From Amblyomma americanum (lineage: Eukaryota; Arthropoda; Arachnida; Ixodida; Ixodidae), in assembly GCF_052857255.1 (NCBI RefSeq), contig NC_135505.1, positions 53,451,102 to 53,515,101 on the forward strand: 64,000 nucleotides of DNA, written 5' to 3'. The notes below the pieces were generated by a model. That model searched no databases, was not told the DNA's origin, and saw nothing but the letters and a program-made list of their open reading frames with translations. Positions within the stretch are counted from its first letter, which is position 1, and every line of letters begins with the position of its first letter. Position numbers and translations under genes: made by a program. Shown in pieces: positions 46,031 through 59,199 of this stretch.

Positions 46031-49000
46031 GAGAAAATTCTTGCATTGGAAAACGCCTGCAATGGAGAAACAAATGACAAGCTTTTGCATCAATATCCTA
46101 ATGTGCATGAACAGGAATGGTACCGATTGGTGGCAAGATTTGATATCGACATATCGGGCGCACAGTTAAGGTTTGGGAGCTACGTTTTCGCACCGCATAA
46201 TTCGGGCACAAAGGCTTTGTTAATGACTGACTTTTCTCTTTCATGGGACGAGCACGCCATAAGACCTAAATTCCAATGACACATGGGGTATTGTGCACGA
46301 TTTGCTGCCGAATGCCTATAGCGAGCTTGGCAATTACCGAGCAAACAACAACAGTAAATCCAACGCGTGTTTGAGAACTTTACAACACGCCACTTGTTCC
46401 TTTCTCTGGGTAAACTGAGAACGTTCTCCTTGCCACTAAATCCGAATTGCATTATCCAGCAAGAGCCTTCAGCTACTTAGTGACTGCATATACAGCCTCT
46501 CGGCATGTGCATCATTCACGCTCTCAAGATGTTTGTGCCATCTGAGCATAATCCAGCTCACGTTGAGAACATTTCAAGCGCCATATTGCAGTGTTTTTCT
46601 TCGGATATTTCGGTTCGCTGCTGTATAAATAATTAACTCCAAGGGGAAGAGAATGAGGGTGGAGTGATTCAGAGATTGTTTCCTAGAAATATGCTTTCTT
46701 GGCCAAGGAACGAATGAGAACCCTTTTCGACATCCTTGTGATTAGACGCATGCGCATTTGCAGCAAGATATAGTGGGTGCGCAATTGGCCGGGAATCATC
46801 TCAGGCGGAAGCCTGAGATGATTCCTTGGTGAGCACCACTAGCTGGACATCAGTAATCCCAGTAATTACCTATGCATCTGAGGAAGCTATCGTATACGAA
46901 GATCACTGTCTAGTTGCCGAGACTTTGATGACAATGACGAGAAGGCTGACTTGCTTATAGCATTGTAGGCACTTTACCGAGAAATATTTCCGGTTCTTAA
47001 AACTGCTAAAGTGCTGGCACTTAGGGCCTTGGTGAAGAATTAGCATGACCGCTCTGAAGGCTTGGAAAGCGCCATGATATGGTCTGTTTCTAAGAAGCCT
47101 TCGTTCATCACGAACGTTTGCAAATTATAAACGCCAGATTTGTTTAGCGCCTTTTTTCCAACTCTGAATTAGAAGTAATCTTAATAGAAACGACTGATAT
47201 CACGAATGCAATCGGCGCGAACGACAGGTTCAATATAAGTAGACTTATATGATCTCACATAATTTTCGGTTGAATATTTGTTTTTATATAAATCCTTCAT
47301 AATTTGGACATTAAAAGGTCAAGGCAGTCGGGAATGCAGTGCTGAAAACTGCCAAACTAAAAACCAACTCGCGAATTTCCCGCAGAGTAACCAATATTTT
47401 GATATTAACTGGTTTATTCTGCATTTTGGAGCAGTCCCAAATTTTGTCACCCACTAGTACTTCTACATCTTTAATTTCTGTCGAATTTTCAGAAGAGGGA
47501 GGCCGGCCGCATGCAATCTGCACGCTTTATTTTGTTCTGGACACACTGTGCGCAATCTGCTCATTGCATCTCGAGATTCTGTTTTCTTCTCTCCCGTCCA
47601 ATTTATTTGTATCAGGTGCCATTGTGGCATGTTGCTATTACATTTTTCTGATCAGCACATCGTTCTGGGATGGAATACCACCCGCAGCGGCTGCCCTTTA
47701 ATGGAGCCTAAATGCAAAAACGCCCGTACAATAGAGGATTACATTATACGTTATAAACCATCCTGTCCAAATCCCCTGAAAGCTAGTCACGGAATTCCAC
47801 TTCCTCGCTCTCTCAGCTCCCTCATTTCCCTCGGCCTCTTTTGCGCGGGATGATTTATGTTAAAACATGAGGCTGATAATTACTGCGCTTTCATTTTCTT
47901 GATAATCCTCGTCGTCATTTAGCCTTAATCACGAGATAAGTTCATACTATGATCGTAGACGGAGATGTTAAGCAAGGCTTGAATACGGTTCTGCGCTTCT
48001 TTAGGCATTCAGATTGTGCGAGGGCAACAAGTGTCTGACAGTTCAGAATTTTGAGACATGCTGAATTTGCCCACATTTTTTCTTTTTGACCCTAACGGCA
48101 AATCAAAAGGGGTCTGAGTGCATGGCTATTGTTTAGTCTCCTGTCCATCTGCTACTAGCTTTCACGTAAATATAGGAGCTGAGACATAAAGGAAAGAACA
48201 ATGCACTCTGCATTTCATAGTTTTGCAGAGTCTGATTTCCTGTTTTGGGCAATAAATACCACTAAGCTGCCTCGCGTCATTGCGTTTGTAGCTTTAACAA
48301 AAGCGAAGGGTATGCTCAAAAGGAACCATACAGCGACAACCATTGTGTCATCAACAGCGCCAGGCACTTGCCCATGCCCATGCAAAGGCTATTTTTGGTG
48401 CATGTATTTGTTTTGAAACAGCCACATTCTGCATGCGTTTCGGATAATAAAAAGAGGCATTGAGAGGAAAGTTGGTATGGACTCAAGAAAATTTTTAGCG
48501 GGGCTGTGAGCGCTGCCCTAAGACCTGTCAACCTCTAAAAAGAAACGCAGTATGAGCTAAGAATTCTTCGCTCACTAATAACTAGCGCCTCTGGAAACTT
48601 CAGCTCTTACCACACAGCGCTAACATCGAAACACCAGGGACTGTAGTGAGGAGGTCATAAAGTGGCCTAGTGTGTTGGCTAATAATGTGTACTGAAAATT
48701 CCGCAGGCTTAGATCTTAATCCGGCTCAGACGATGGGCAATTCAACAGGTATCTTGACAAAGTGATATGCGTTGCAGTAGAGTTGCCAAATGCAAAATGC
48801 CTTAATTATTTTGCAAAAATTCTAGTTCTATAATGTTAATCATTTCTTACCACATAAAAAAATTTCGACAAACTCTTCCCATAACTGAGTTTTCCACTAG
48901 GCGATCCCTTAACCACAAAAAGAAATGGTGTGTTTCTAAAAGCGCAATCTCTAGATAATATATCTGGTACGGCTGAAAATCATGAGATGCTTTCCTCATC

Positions 49001-51769
49001 GCCCAACTGATTAAAGCGGGAATTATGGGTTCCAAGTCTATTGCACGTGGTCAGACAGCTTCCGCACCGAGATGCACTTTATAAATAAGAATTTTAAATT
49101 CCAATGAGTATTAAAAATACGCCGCGGTGAAACTGCCGATATCCCAGCTCCTCACGTTTGACAGAATTACCATTATCCACGGTGGCAACTCACGTTTATG
49201 GCAGCCAGTCTTCTATAAAATTCACGCTACTACGAAGCTGAAGCAAAACGGCTAAACAGCTTCATTTCACGGAAGACAGGATTCGCTATACTGTGCGCTA
49301 TGTTTTCAGTCATTCTATTGATTCATATATTTGGCTCTTTCGCAAACAGCTTTTTAGCGCCGTTCTGCAATCTACGAGCACCGCTAACCTCTATGAGGAT
49401 TACTGCAGCGAAAAGTTTGCTTCATTCTCTTGTGCTCGCAGTTATCTTAAATTAACAATGGCTTTTTCGTATACATCTTCATAAATTGTTTTTTACGCTG
49501 GTAGCTCTCCGAGAGATAAAAAAACTGAAGGGTAAGAGGAGAGGTTAACTGTAGTGCACTGATCAGCTGGCTTTATTCGGAGCAAAGAAATAGCTCATAT
49601 AAAAGAGCAAAAAACCAAAGATAGTGAAAATAAAGATGTCTATTATATGAGCCTGCGCTTCTATATTATACTCTATCAAGCAAGTGCGATGACTCGATAA
49701 AAGGAAACAAGCCCTGGAGAGCCTCCAGGTCATGCAGCTGATATGAAATAAAAAAATGACTTTCCTCTAAACCGAATGAAGATCAGATCTCTATAGTGCA
49801 CAGCATGGTGGTCAGCTCGCAGTGATAAAGCAGCGCTGTAAAGTGGGCAATTTCTATTCTAGCCCAGGCTTGACTGCCAGCCATACCGGTGGACTGTGGA
49901 TGAACTTAACTTTCTCTGCTGCACACGGCGCCTGCGTTCTGCGAGAGTGTCTTCACAATAAACTCCAAGAATCAGTTACAGATATAAGAATGCCACCATA
50001 GTCGACTCAGGAACCTTTCAATTTGTGCACTTTTGCGATCATGCGAGCCATGCGCGACCAGCCAGTGGGAGCAGTTGGATTGACTGCAGCTACAAGGAAC
50101 TTATGCGAATAAGTTGCCATTGTGAGCTCTCTTCTGCGAACGGCAATATTCTGCGTGCTTTCGCTGGCACATTTACTTGCTTTGGCGATATCAATGCTTC
50201 TTCTTTGTACATAATTTAAGGCAACCATGGCGCTCGTGTATGTAGTCAGGTAAAGCCCTGAACATGTCAAAAAGACGCTATTTCCGCGAAAAATTCAAGA
50301 GCCACTCTGTGACTCGAAGAAGGTTGCAGAAAAATTTTATGACTCTGCTGTTTACAATGCGAGATGAAATAGGCACAAGCAAGAATTCATGCGTTTCGTC
50401 AAAACAGAGCTAAAATCTGTTGCATTGCAGATACTGCCTCGATATTCATGATTTTGCGCTCCGTGGGTGGCAGAAAACGGCAGCTTAATGCAGAATCTTG
50501 GTTTAAGCGTGCCTTGAGACAATGTTCTCTTTCCCTAAGCTGGGACTAACAATTGATATGAGCTGTCAGTCTATATTATAGTAGAGCTACTGCAAAAACC
50601 TCATTTTGTTAATTCATTGTAAAGCAAATACAGGCGTAGCTCGATTCTAGTTTAGATTCGAAGCTGTCAATGAAACCTTGACAAAGAGGAAGAAGATACC
50701 GCTTAAGTGATCGGTTTGCACGGCAGAGAATTCAGTTTTGACAAAATCCTCTCGCTCAATTAGAGCTGCCGTGTACTCTTCCCGCCCTCCTGTCCTTCGG
50801 AGGAGGAGGTGAAGAACTTTAATGAAACAGGCTTCTGTGTTTCGGTGAAACCGTCAAAGGGCATGCCATTAGGCAGGTCTGCCAGCTTCTTCACAGGTAT
50901 ATTACTAAATCCGGGAGATTTTTTGTTCACTTCTCGAGGCCTTTACTTTTCTGTCAAAATTTTTCCCTCTCTGATAAATTATTTCAAATTAATTTATTCA
51001 ACCCACACAACTTTTTTTCCTCGATTTTCTTTCCGATTTCCTCAAGACCTTTCAAAATTAAATTTTTCCTCTATATATATTTTCTCTGTATTTCATCTAT
51101 ATTACTCCTCTATATTTATAAGCCGATTCAAATAAACCTGGGTGAGTTTTTTCCTGTTTGAATCTGCACCAAACTCTTGTCTATCCCCCACCATGGGTGT
51201 GTGCCAAAGTTATTGAGGCAAGAATAACTGATCGATCTGCCGTATCGAGGATTCCCTCTTTTTTCCATCGCACTTTTAAAGGTTCTAAGTTGGAGAAAAT
51301 AATCATTTTTAATTCGCTGGAAGACAAAATCTGCTATCTAAATCAAGGGTTGAACTTTCACTCATATTAAAATTTGATTTGAGTACGCGTTCGAAAAGAA
51401 GTAATTGGCAGCATAGTGGTTACGTGCACATCCGCACATCTCAAGTGAAAAATGCATGTAATAATGACGAGAATAACGAACTATGGTACTTGTTGGACTG
51501 CAGCAGGAAAAAAAAAATATGTAAGGGCATGAGCGGTAATTCTGCTGCGCATTTTTTTCCTTGCGTGCCTGTATCTGTGGCGGAATGAGTCTTTTTTAGA
51601 AATTTCCATATCCCCTGAATAAGATCCTCTGTATATTGAAAATTGCCTATAAACCCAACAATTTATTTAGTCGTGTGTGTTTTAAAATCAAAGAGTATAT
51701 CATTCACATTCGTATCCCTTTCATTCTATCGTCTTAAGCTTCCTTCGGGCAAAACAGCACGGTTTTTGC
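46031..51769. other. Long stretch without recognisable genes
   Basis: AT-rich sequence with short frames only (longest about 120 codons at 47,339-47,701, not protein-like). A perfect 15-bp hairpin at 46,792-46,825 is listed separately. At 47,700-47,730 a TAAATGCAAAAACGCCCGTA fragment may be a shred of SINE A. No LINE or LTR signature was found. Confidence 0.4.
46792..46825. repeat. Perfect 15-bp hairpin with GGAA loop
   Basis: GGAATCATCTCAGGC and GCCTGAGATGATTCC are exact inverted complements around a GGAA tetraloop. There is no T-run or ORF next to it. Its function is unknown. Confidence 0.88.
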
Positions 51770-51890
51770 AAATGAGAGAGAGAGAATGAAAAGGAAACGC
51801 AGGGAGGTTAACCAGATGTGAGTCTCCGGTTTGCTACCCTACGTTGGGGATGGGGGATAGGGGCTAGAAAGTTGAAAAAAAGGAAAACGC
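51770..51890. repeat. Probable tick dispersed-repeat fragment
   Basis: GAGAGAGAGAATGAAAAGG then GGGAGGTTAACCAGATGTGA, GTCTCCGGTTTGCTACCCTA and a purine-rich end. I recall this block as repetitive in tick genomes, but only one copy lies in this window. Confidence 0.4.
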
Positions 51891-52044
51891 AAAAAAATTA
51901 ACACAAATGAGTACACAATATAACAATAAATAATAATTTATGCAGAAATAAAAAAAATTATATTGTTAATTTTATAACCAGGAGATGGGCATTGTAAATG
52001 ACATTGACGTGAAACCCAACAGGCTCTTTTGCTTCGTGACATTC

Positions 52045-52515
52045 ATTCTAGTCTTTACCGCAGCATCTCTACCGATAATGTAAATTCGATATTTCAAGAA
52101 AGCATTCGACGAAGTCTCTCATCCGGCACTTTACCTACGCTGTCTCGATTACACCTCCATGCACTAGCTTTTTTTTTTATCAAGGCATTCTAAGCAACCG
52201 CATGTAGTTTGTTTCTTGTAATATTAATTCGTCCTCTTTTTTTTAACGTGTTTATCCAAGTATGCTCCAAGGAACTGTAAAAGGCGACTTAATATTTGCC
52301 CTGTACGTGAATGATTTACCTTTAGCAGTAGCCTCTACAACCCGGCTCTTTGCGGACGACATTGTAATCTACCGCTCTATAACTAACTCCTTCAATGCTC
52401 TTTTCCTCCAAAATGACCTAGTTCGCATAAAGCAAAGGTACTCTACGTACCTTATTGCGCTAAAAAACACTGAGGCTGTAGTGAGTTCTTCCCACCACGG
52501 CCGAGATGCCTACCT
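52045..52515 (+). pseudogene. LINE reverse-transcriptase fragment
   Basis: FKKAFDEVSHPALYLRCLDY (about 52,092-52,155) is motif A. After a decayed gap of about 100 bp, MLQGTVKGDLIFALYVNDLP (52,262-52,321) is the VPQGTVLGP motif, and TRLFADDIVIYRSI (about 52,340-52,381) keeps an intact FADD active site, followed by LQNDLVRIKQRYSTYL. CR1/Jockey type. It is truncated on both sides; no endonuclease is present. Confidence 0.8.
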
Positions 52516-53806
52516 CCTAGTTATAAAATTAACTATAGAATGTTTTTATGTATGCATAAATTATTAATTATTGTTATATTGTGTACTCATTTGTGTTAAA
52601 ATTTTTCTTTACGACTGTTCAGCAGCATGGCCTAAGGGTTTTGGTGATTACAATCTATGACTTTTTTCTTGCAGTTTTTCAAGCCACATGAGGTAACATT
52701 TCTTTACAAAAGAAGTTACTCACGCCTTGATTCTGGAGTGGACATAACATGTATCTATACCCGAAACCTTGGCAGCACGGATGGTATAAAGTTTTTACAA
52801 GGCTACAACCACCTTGGTAAAATGTGAGTAGACATTATGATCGCTATATTGATATGCTAGACACAGCATTGAATATTGAAAATGCCACTCGAATTTAAAG
52901 AATGTAGCTATACATGGGTTCGAAAGGTATTGCGCGAAAAACGCTAGGTATGTGTATTTACTCACATATTAACTCTTTCTATAAATGTTAGAGCCCTGAA
53001 ATTTTGCGGTGGCGGGTAAATGACTTTGGAAAACAACCGTTATAGATCCATTTCTTGTGCTATATTGAGGATAAATTCGGGAATGAGAATTACAATTTTG
53101 TGTTAAGAACTGCTAGCTCAATTTCAAACTCCGCCAATTAGATATACGGCTTCTGCAACAGAGTATCGCGTCCAGAGAGTTACAAGAGTGTATTGATATC
53201 TTCACAATTAGTCAATTCGCCGCTGCCGTCTTGAATGATATGCATCCACTTTCTTTTTCTCTCATCAAAAAAAAAACAAACAAACGTCGTTACAACTACA
53301 ATACCGAAAATCTTAAACCTCATTCCTGAGTTTTGGTGTCCTCTTCAAAATTCTAAAGCAACGTATTTGAGAGCTCTTTGATTTCTTCCGCGCTGCAAAA
53401 ACTGCAGCCGCAATTCCTCACGGCGTAGTGTTGCCTACAGAGGAAAGCGGCAATTCTATGCTTTTTATGATGTCGCCACGAAAATAATCAAAACACTCGG
53501 CTTAGCTTTGTGTTCGATGCTCGATTACTTGTTCGCTGCCGCTCTGCTTTCAGCAAGAGCTGCATTTATAAGGTCGAATTCCTCTGCAAAGTAGAGTGTA
53601 ACCATAAACAAGTTCTGGTGACTCGTGACTTTGTGCGACGGACAGCGGCCTGATTTTCAGAATAGACCAGCCGTTAATACTGCCTTTCCTTTCGGCTGCA
53701 ATCAAAAATGCCGCAGCGTTAGGCTGCTAGGTAAGTTTGAAAGCCACCGTTCTGTACCTACCTTGCGATGGTATGTATGCGTATAAAAATAGCAGTCTCT
53801 ATAGTA
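52516..53806. other. No recognisable gene
   Basis: AT-rich, short frames, no recognised family. Confidence 0.4.
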
Positions 53807-54041
53807 TCCCCCGCGGTGGCTCAGTGGCTATGCCACTCGGCTGTTGGCCGGAAAGACACAGGTTCGATCTCGGCCGGGGCGGTCGAATTTCGATGGAGGT
53901 GAAATTCTAGAGGCTCGTGTAGTGTGCGATGACAGTGCACATTAAAGAACTCCAGGCTCTCGAAATTTCCGGAGCCCTTCACTACGACGTCCCTCGTAGC
54001 TTAGGTTGCTTTAGGCCGTTAAACCTCTATAAAGCAAACCA
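53807..54041 (+). mobile_element. tRNA-derived SINE, family A, well preserved
   Basis: CCCCGCGGTGGCTCAGTGGC (A box), GGTTCGATCTC (B box), GTGCACATTAAAGAACTCC, CTTCACTACGACGTCCCTCG and an AAACCTC...AAACCAAACC tail make a complete family A unit of about 235 bp. It is the best reference copy in the window. Confidence 0.88.
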
Positions 54042-54204
54042 AACCGTTCTCTATAGCTGTTCGATAACGGCAGCCCGTATTGCCATTAGGAAGACATACC
54101 ATAGCATTCCAGGCCGACGGGAAGCAATAAGTATACATAACAGACCTCCCAACTGAAGTGAGGTCCACACTCTTTTCAGGCATTTTTTTTCGGGCAACAA
54201 ATTA

Positions 54205-54433
54205 TAGACATTTTTGTAGGCTTAACGTCCCAAAGCGACTCAGGTTCTCAGGGACACAGTAGTGAAGGGCTCCGGACATTTCTACCATTAGGTTTTTTAA
54301 CGAAAACTGACATCGCACAGTACATAGGCCTCCAGAATTTCTCCTCCTTCGAAATTCCGCAGCCGCGGCTGGGAATCCAATCAGCGTTTTTCGGGCCAAG
54401 TAACCACTCAGCCACTGCGGCACCAACACGATC
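54205..54433 (-). mobile_element. tRNA-derived SINE, family A
   Basis: Inverted order of family A: GGCTTAACGTCCCAAAGCGA, CTCAGGGACACAGTAGTGAA, GAAATTCCGCAGCCGCGGC and GTAACCACTCAGCCACTGCG. It lies only about 160 bp from a plus-strand copy, so the two form a head-out inverted pair. Confidence 0.82.
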
Positions 54434-54574
54434 TAGGAACTCCGCGAGCGGTGCCGTGTTATTCACTTCACTTTACATCGGTGACTGATGACCGAAGTCA
54501 GGTTGAGTAGAGCTCGACAAGAAGAGAAAAAAAAGGAATGGAGACCATTTTTTCTCATAACCAAGTATTTCGGT

Positions 54575-54657
54575 CGAAATTTCCCAAGACCTCCACTACG
54601 GCGTGCCTCCTTGCCTGAGTCGCTTGGGAACGTTAAATCCCCACTGCCATAAACCTA
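54575..54657 (+). mobile_element. SINE family A, 3' fragment
   Basis: ACCTCCACTACGGCGTGCC, CTGAGTCGCTTGGGAACGTT and AAATCCCCACTGCCATAAAC match the 3' third of family A. Confidence 0.65.
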
Positions 54658-55925
54658 AATCTGTCCAATTGTTTAATGAACATCGGTTAGCTAGTTCGTT
54701 CGACATAGCTAGAAAGTGGAGCCTACAATGCACACGTAAACAAAGTAAAGAAAGTAACGCCAATCAAGAGCTTTGACTGCGTCCTTTTCTTAATTTTGTT
54801 CCTTTGTTTATATTGGCTGCTGCTTCCAGCTATCCCACATAGCCCACATCTATAGGCCTCGTGCTGGCAGACTAATTATAAAGTGCCATAATCCAGATGT
54901 AGCACTCCAGATGCTGTGCATATAGACGGGACAAGGCACGTGCCGGATGCAGAGGTAGATGCTGATGATAACACACCTAAGTCAAGTTATGACCTCAGAT
55001 CAGAACAACTAGATGTAAATCAGTGAAAAACCAAGGTTAAATGATTCTTCATGTTGTAGTAGAGAGCCCCAGCTTTGCCAAAAGCAACCGTTTTGTTATC
55101 TGTATGTTGACCTCCATTTTCTAGAATGGAAATACATACAATCTACAACAGAAAGGAAATAGCTTGGAGAGCAAGAATATAATGTATTTCTCAGTGTTTG
55201 GAGGACACGAAAAGGAATTTGCCAACATAACTAAATAGGACAGATTGTAAACATAATACCTTATCGACGATGAAATTTGGAGCAGAAACAGGTGCTGAAA
55301 ATAAGCGCTGCGGAGCGTCGAGCGAGCTATTGAAAGTAAAATGACACGAATAACTTTAGGAGGACGAAAGTGACGGAAGTGAGTTGTAGAATTTGCGCTA
55401 TTTAATGGTATCCTATCTGAGAAAAAGTGTAACCGGTAATGCGCAAAATGTCTCACGCGTAGCGACGACAGCCGATGGGTGCTTGAGTAGTTCAACCAAA
55501 TCCGAAGATGAGACTGGGCAGGTGGTTATTGATAGTCAGGTGGCCGATTGCACATAAGAACATTTCAGAAAGACAGTGCCCGCTCCTGGTTCAAGACCAG
55601 GCCAAAAGAGTTACGCAAAGCGCGACACAACTGTTTACATCATGGATATCATTTATTAAGTAGCAACTATCAGCAAATAGTATTGGGGTAAGACATTTAA
55701 GGTTCTGAAGCGACAGGCGGGCTATGTACAACGCCGTAGTAAAGGGCGCTAGATTGATTTAGAACACCTGGGTTTCTTTACTGCGCACTTACATTGCATA
55801 GTAAACGGGTGGTTCTACTTTTCAATTCCCTTAATATGTGGCCTACGCGGCAAGGATGGAATCCACTAGCTCAAGGTAAGCAACCGAACCAACCAACCAA
55901 CTAATCCGAATAACAAAAGCTTATT
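54658..55925. other. No recognisable gene
   Basis: No LINE, LTR or SINE signature. The longest frame (minus 55,121-55,495) is not protein-like. Confidence 0.4.
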
Positions 55926-56650
55926 TATTTAAATTTATTTAAAATACCTGCAGTGCCCGAAGGCTTTATTGCAGGAGGGAAATACACATTGTTCGAGATA
56001 GGCCGTGTTGTGCGAAAGAATAAAAAAGAAAAAACAGAATGACGCCACAACCACAAAGAAGAAAAAATTTGAAAGGAATGAACCAGCAACTTAAACGAAG
56101 GCACCGCGCAAGCAGCTACACATCTGACATCTAAGCCCGAAACATTGTTTCCCTGCGACATTCAGAAATTTTCTGTGGAAGTCGGGACCATTCGCTGACA
56201 GTGTGCGGAAGAAATAAAGAACGAAAGATATCGGTCCGACAATTCCTAGACACAAAATGAGGATGCAAAAAGTAAGCTTCTCTGTCTACTCTAACTGTTC
56301 CGAAATACATTCTGTAGAGCAATTCTAACCGCAAATGTTTTCTGCGCCTGCTTAACAGTCCCAATTCCAACCATTCCCTACGTAATGCAACGCCAGATAT
56401 GAAGTAATAATTATTGCAGAAAAATCGATTTGCACGGTCTTTTATCCTTTTAAGCATGTCGGAAAGAAGTTTAGTATGGGGCTCCCAAACCATACAGTAG
56501 TACTCCAAAATATATCTTACGTTAGCAAGCTATTTCTCTGATTTTGGCAGGTGCTTATCTTAAATTACGTTTGAATAAATTTAGCATTTTGCAAGCCATA
56601 GCTGATATGTATTCGACTTGTTTATTCCAGGTTAGTTAAGATGAAAACTA
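55926..56650 (-). pseudogene. LINE ORF2 C-terminal region and 3' end
   Basis: On the minus strand WNKQVEYISAMACKMLNLFK (about 56,630-56,570) and, after a stop, EYYCMVWEPHTKLLSDMLKR, IKDRANRFFCNNYYFISGVA, LRREWLELGLLSRRRKHLRL and PHTVSEWSRLPQKI (56,508-56,140) form the post-RT region of CR1/Jockey-group elements. It ends with an AATAAAGCCTTCGGGCACTG signal and an A/T tail near 55,930. A 5'-truncated copy with few lesions in this part. Confidence 0.82.
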
Positions 56651-58239
56651 ATGGATGAATAATAGATTAAAAATGCTTCCTGCTTCACATCACGCAATAT
56701 AAACGTCAAAGGCCAGCCAAAGCGCAGGAATATATAGTTTAAATATTGATGCCCTCAAACTGTCACGTTCTGCTTGCCCAAAGATGTGACGCTACTCTCT
56801 CCGCATGCTAAGAGCTTTGTCTAAATATAACCTTGATTTTGCCTTTTTTATTACTCGTAACAGACTTTGTACATCAACAGACAGATTTTGCGTGTATTGT
56901 GGCTGCCTAGTGATTTTCAATTTCTTGTCCTCTTATAACTTTTCGAGTTTAGTCGCATAGCTGAAGCTGCTTCGATTTGGCGCTGTCGAATGCATATGAA
57001 TATTGAATTGAACTCACAGGCCGCAGAAATAAAACGTAAATATTTTTACCTGGAAGACTGCATCATATAGGTTTCAGAGCAATGATATGCTGTTCCTGCC
57101 TTTAATATTTCTATTTTGTTTAATGTTCTAAGAAGGGCATCTTTAGTAACACCAAGACACCTGATGGCACCGGGGCTGCTTAATTGTGGACAGAGGTGCC
57201 TGGATTTCTTTGCCCCAAGCTCCAGTAATATTTTTTGTGTACGTTCAGACATTGCCATTAAGCAATAAATCTAAAATATCTTCGGAGTTGGTAAAAAAAC
57301 AGTGTTGTTCTTTGAATACCATAAGGATTTTGACTTTTTTCTAAGTTACGGTGTCGTTAAAATAACCGCTCGTTAGCACCCGCAGTACAAACCCTCTTGA
57401 AGTTTCAGAAGCATAGCCAAAATAGTACGTATATAAACTCTAATGTTACGACAGGTCTCTTGGTCATTGTAGGTGCCAAGTATCGCACAAAATGACATGT
57501 GGATATCACCTGTTCCTTTTGACTGCTTCCTTTTTCGCCGAGCCTCTATTCGCAATATTTTTATTCCGCTTGGGAAAGACGAAGCTCCTAACTGTTTGAT
57601 TCAATAGCATAGAACATGTGGCTTGTCATTTACAGTAAATCTCCAACAAATTTCATGACTTTTACGAAATATTGTTCCAGTGAGTAATGAAACATCGCAT
57701 TTTTCTCCACTCTCCTAATCTGTGGTCTATTGCCGAGGCCGTAGCATTGCTCGGGAAGAAGTTCGGATGTTGATGGTAGTGATTACAATAACGAAATTTG
57801 AAATATTTTGCTTCAGGCAAATTTTTCTATTACTCTCATCTCTGTTTACCTTTTATGTTCCTAAGTATATACTACGTCTGATAGAAACTTGTTTGAAAAT
57901 TGCATTCGTTTTCAAAAAAGCAAGCACATCAATGTTTATTCTTAATAGTGTAGGTTTGTATGTTTTCACGTATTTCAGCTTATCCTCGCGGCAATTTCTT
58001 GGTGAGGAAATACTATGATGACGGGCATTTGACAGCAGCGACGGAGTAGGATAGTCCATTCAAGTCTGACGAAGCTCGTGGAAAGAAGTAGTTGGAGGAG
58101 TTTACCATATGGGTGCACGGCCTATTTCCTTTCGGGTATGCGCAGCTCAGGCGCGGGGATTCTTGGCTTTTAAAATTATGGGTTGTAATAAAAGTTAAAA
58201 ATAAGGACGATTAATAAACTGCCTGATCCGAAATTTCAG
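56651..58239. other. No recognisable gene
   Basis: AT-rich flank with no recognised family. Its right end (TTTCAG at 58,234-58,239) is a possible splice acceptor for the exon candidate that follows. Confidence 0.4.
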
Positions 58240-58544
58240 TGCAGTTCTGTATGTTTTGGAGGCGCGAACGGCACGGTCCTCTCGAAGGCGCCGCCCGGCC
58301 TTTACTTCGGCACCACGAATATCTGCGTCCTCTCGGCGGCCGACGGTTTATACAAAGGCAACGCCGTGTGTGGCGTGGCCGACGTGGACAATTTTTCGCG
58401 TGCAGCAGATTTCACATCTCCGTCCGACAATCGCGTGAAACGTGGCGCGACTGCGAGGTGGCAACGCATTGGCACAGGCTTCTCGAGACAAACCTTCCGT
58501 CTCCTATCCACCTACTTCCGCTCATGCAGTGGTGATAAAGCATT
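58240..58544 (+). CDS. Candidate host exon, GC3-rich, unknown protein
   Basis: A 305-bp GC-rich island in AT-rich surroundings. One frame is open from before 58,240 to TAA at 58,546-58,548 and has strong G/C preference at third positions (GGC, ACG, GTC, CTC, TCG, AAG and similar). It reads SSVCFGGANGTVLSKAPPG, LYFGTTNICVLSAADGLYK and GNAVCGVADVDNFSRAADF, which looks like real protein with regularly spaced cysteines (five in the frame). It is preceded by TTTCAG (acceptor-like) and crossed at 58,545 by ATT/GTAAGG (donor-like), so an internal or terminal exon is possible. I do not recognise the family. No other exons were found in the window. Confidence 0.42.
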
Positions 58545-58987
58545 GTAAGGTTATGTCGCGTCAGGTTTTGTCTGCTCCATTTTGTCGTTCAGTGGCTATA
58601 AGTGTGCAAATGTTTGAACATGGTAGGTATTGCGTGAGTAGACCTTGAAATGATAAACCTTTGGTTGATGAAATGTAACCAATAAAAAGATAATTTGAAT
58701 TCTCGAAACAAATTCTGCCATTCAAGCAGGTTTTCCCTGACTGGATCGGTGAAAAACGATGTAAAAACGTGACAATGATTAATCAGTATATAAAAAATAT
58801 AAAATATTAGTAGTAATACCAACAAAAGTAAAAAACATGAACACGGAGGATAACAAAATTTTCAATATAAAATAAAAATTTAAAAATGGAGTTAGAAAGA
58901 GAGGAAAGAGGAAGGCTTTCCCGTTTCTGCTCTTAAGCAGGCTTAAATGCAATCCTGTGTTCTTATACAGTAACAGTGTGCTGTTCA

Positions 58988-59100
58988 ATGTCATTGCACG
59001 TTAAAAAACCCCAGGTGTTCGAAATTTTTGGACCTTTTCACTACTGAGTCCATCATAACCTAAATGACTTTGGGACGTTAAACCCCGATAAACTAAACCA
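58988..59100 (+). mobile_element. SINE family A, 3' half
   Basis: CATTGCACGTTAAAAAACCC, CAGGTGTTCGAAATTTTTGG, CATCATAACC and GACGTTAAACCCCGATAAAC correspond to the 3' half of family A. The head is missing. Confidence 0.75.
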
Positions 59101-59199
59101 ATATAGGGTGCGCTATAGTTTGTGTATAAATAGTACCTACAATTCCGCGTTTTTTTTTAGCGCCGCTCGCCTCTCTATCTGTTAATCGTGATGCTTGAT

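Noticed and set aside
47700..47735. SINE A copy
   Set aside because: Only a 20-bp AAATGCAAAAACGCCCG-like match with no neighbouring SINE sequence.
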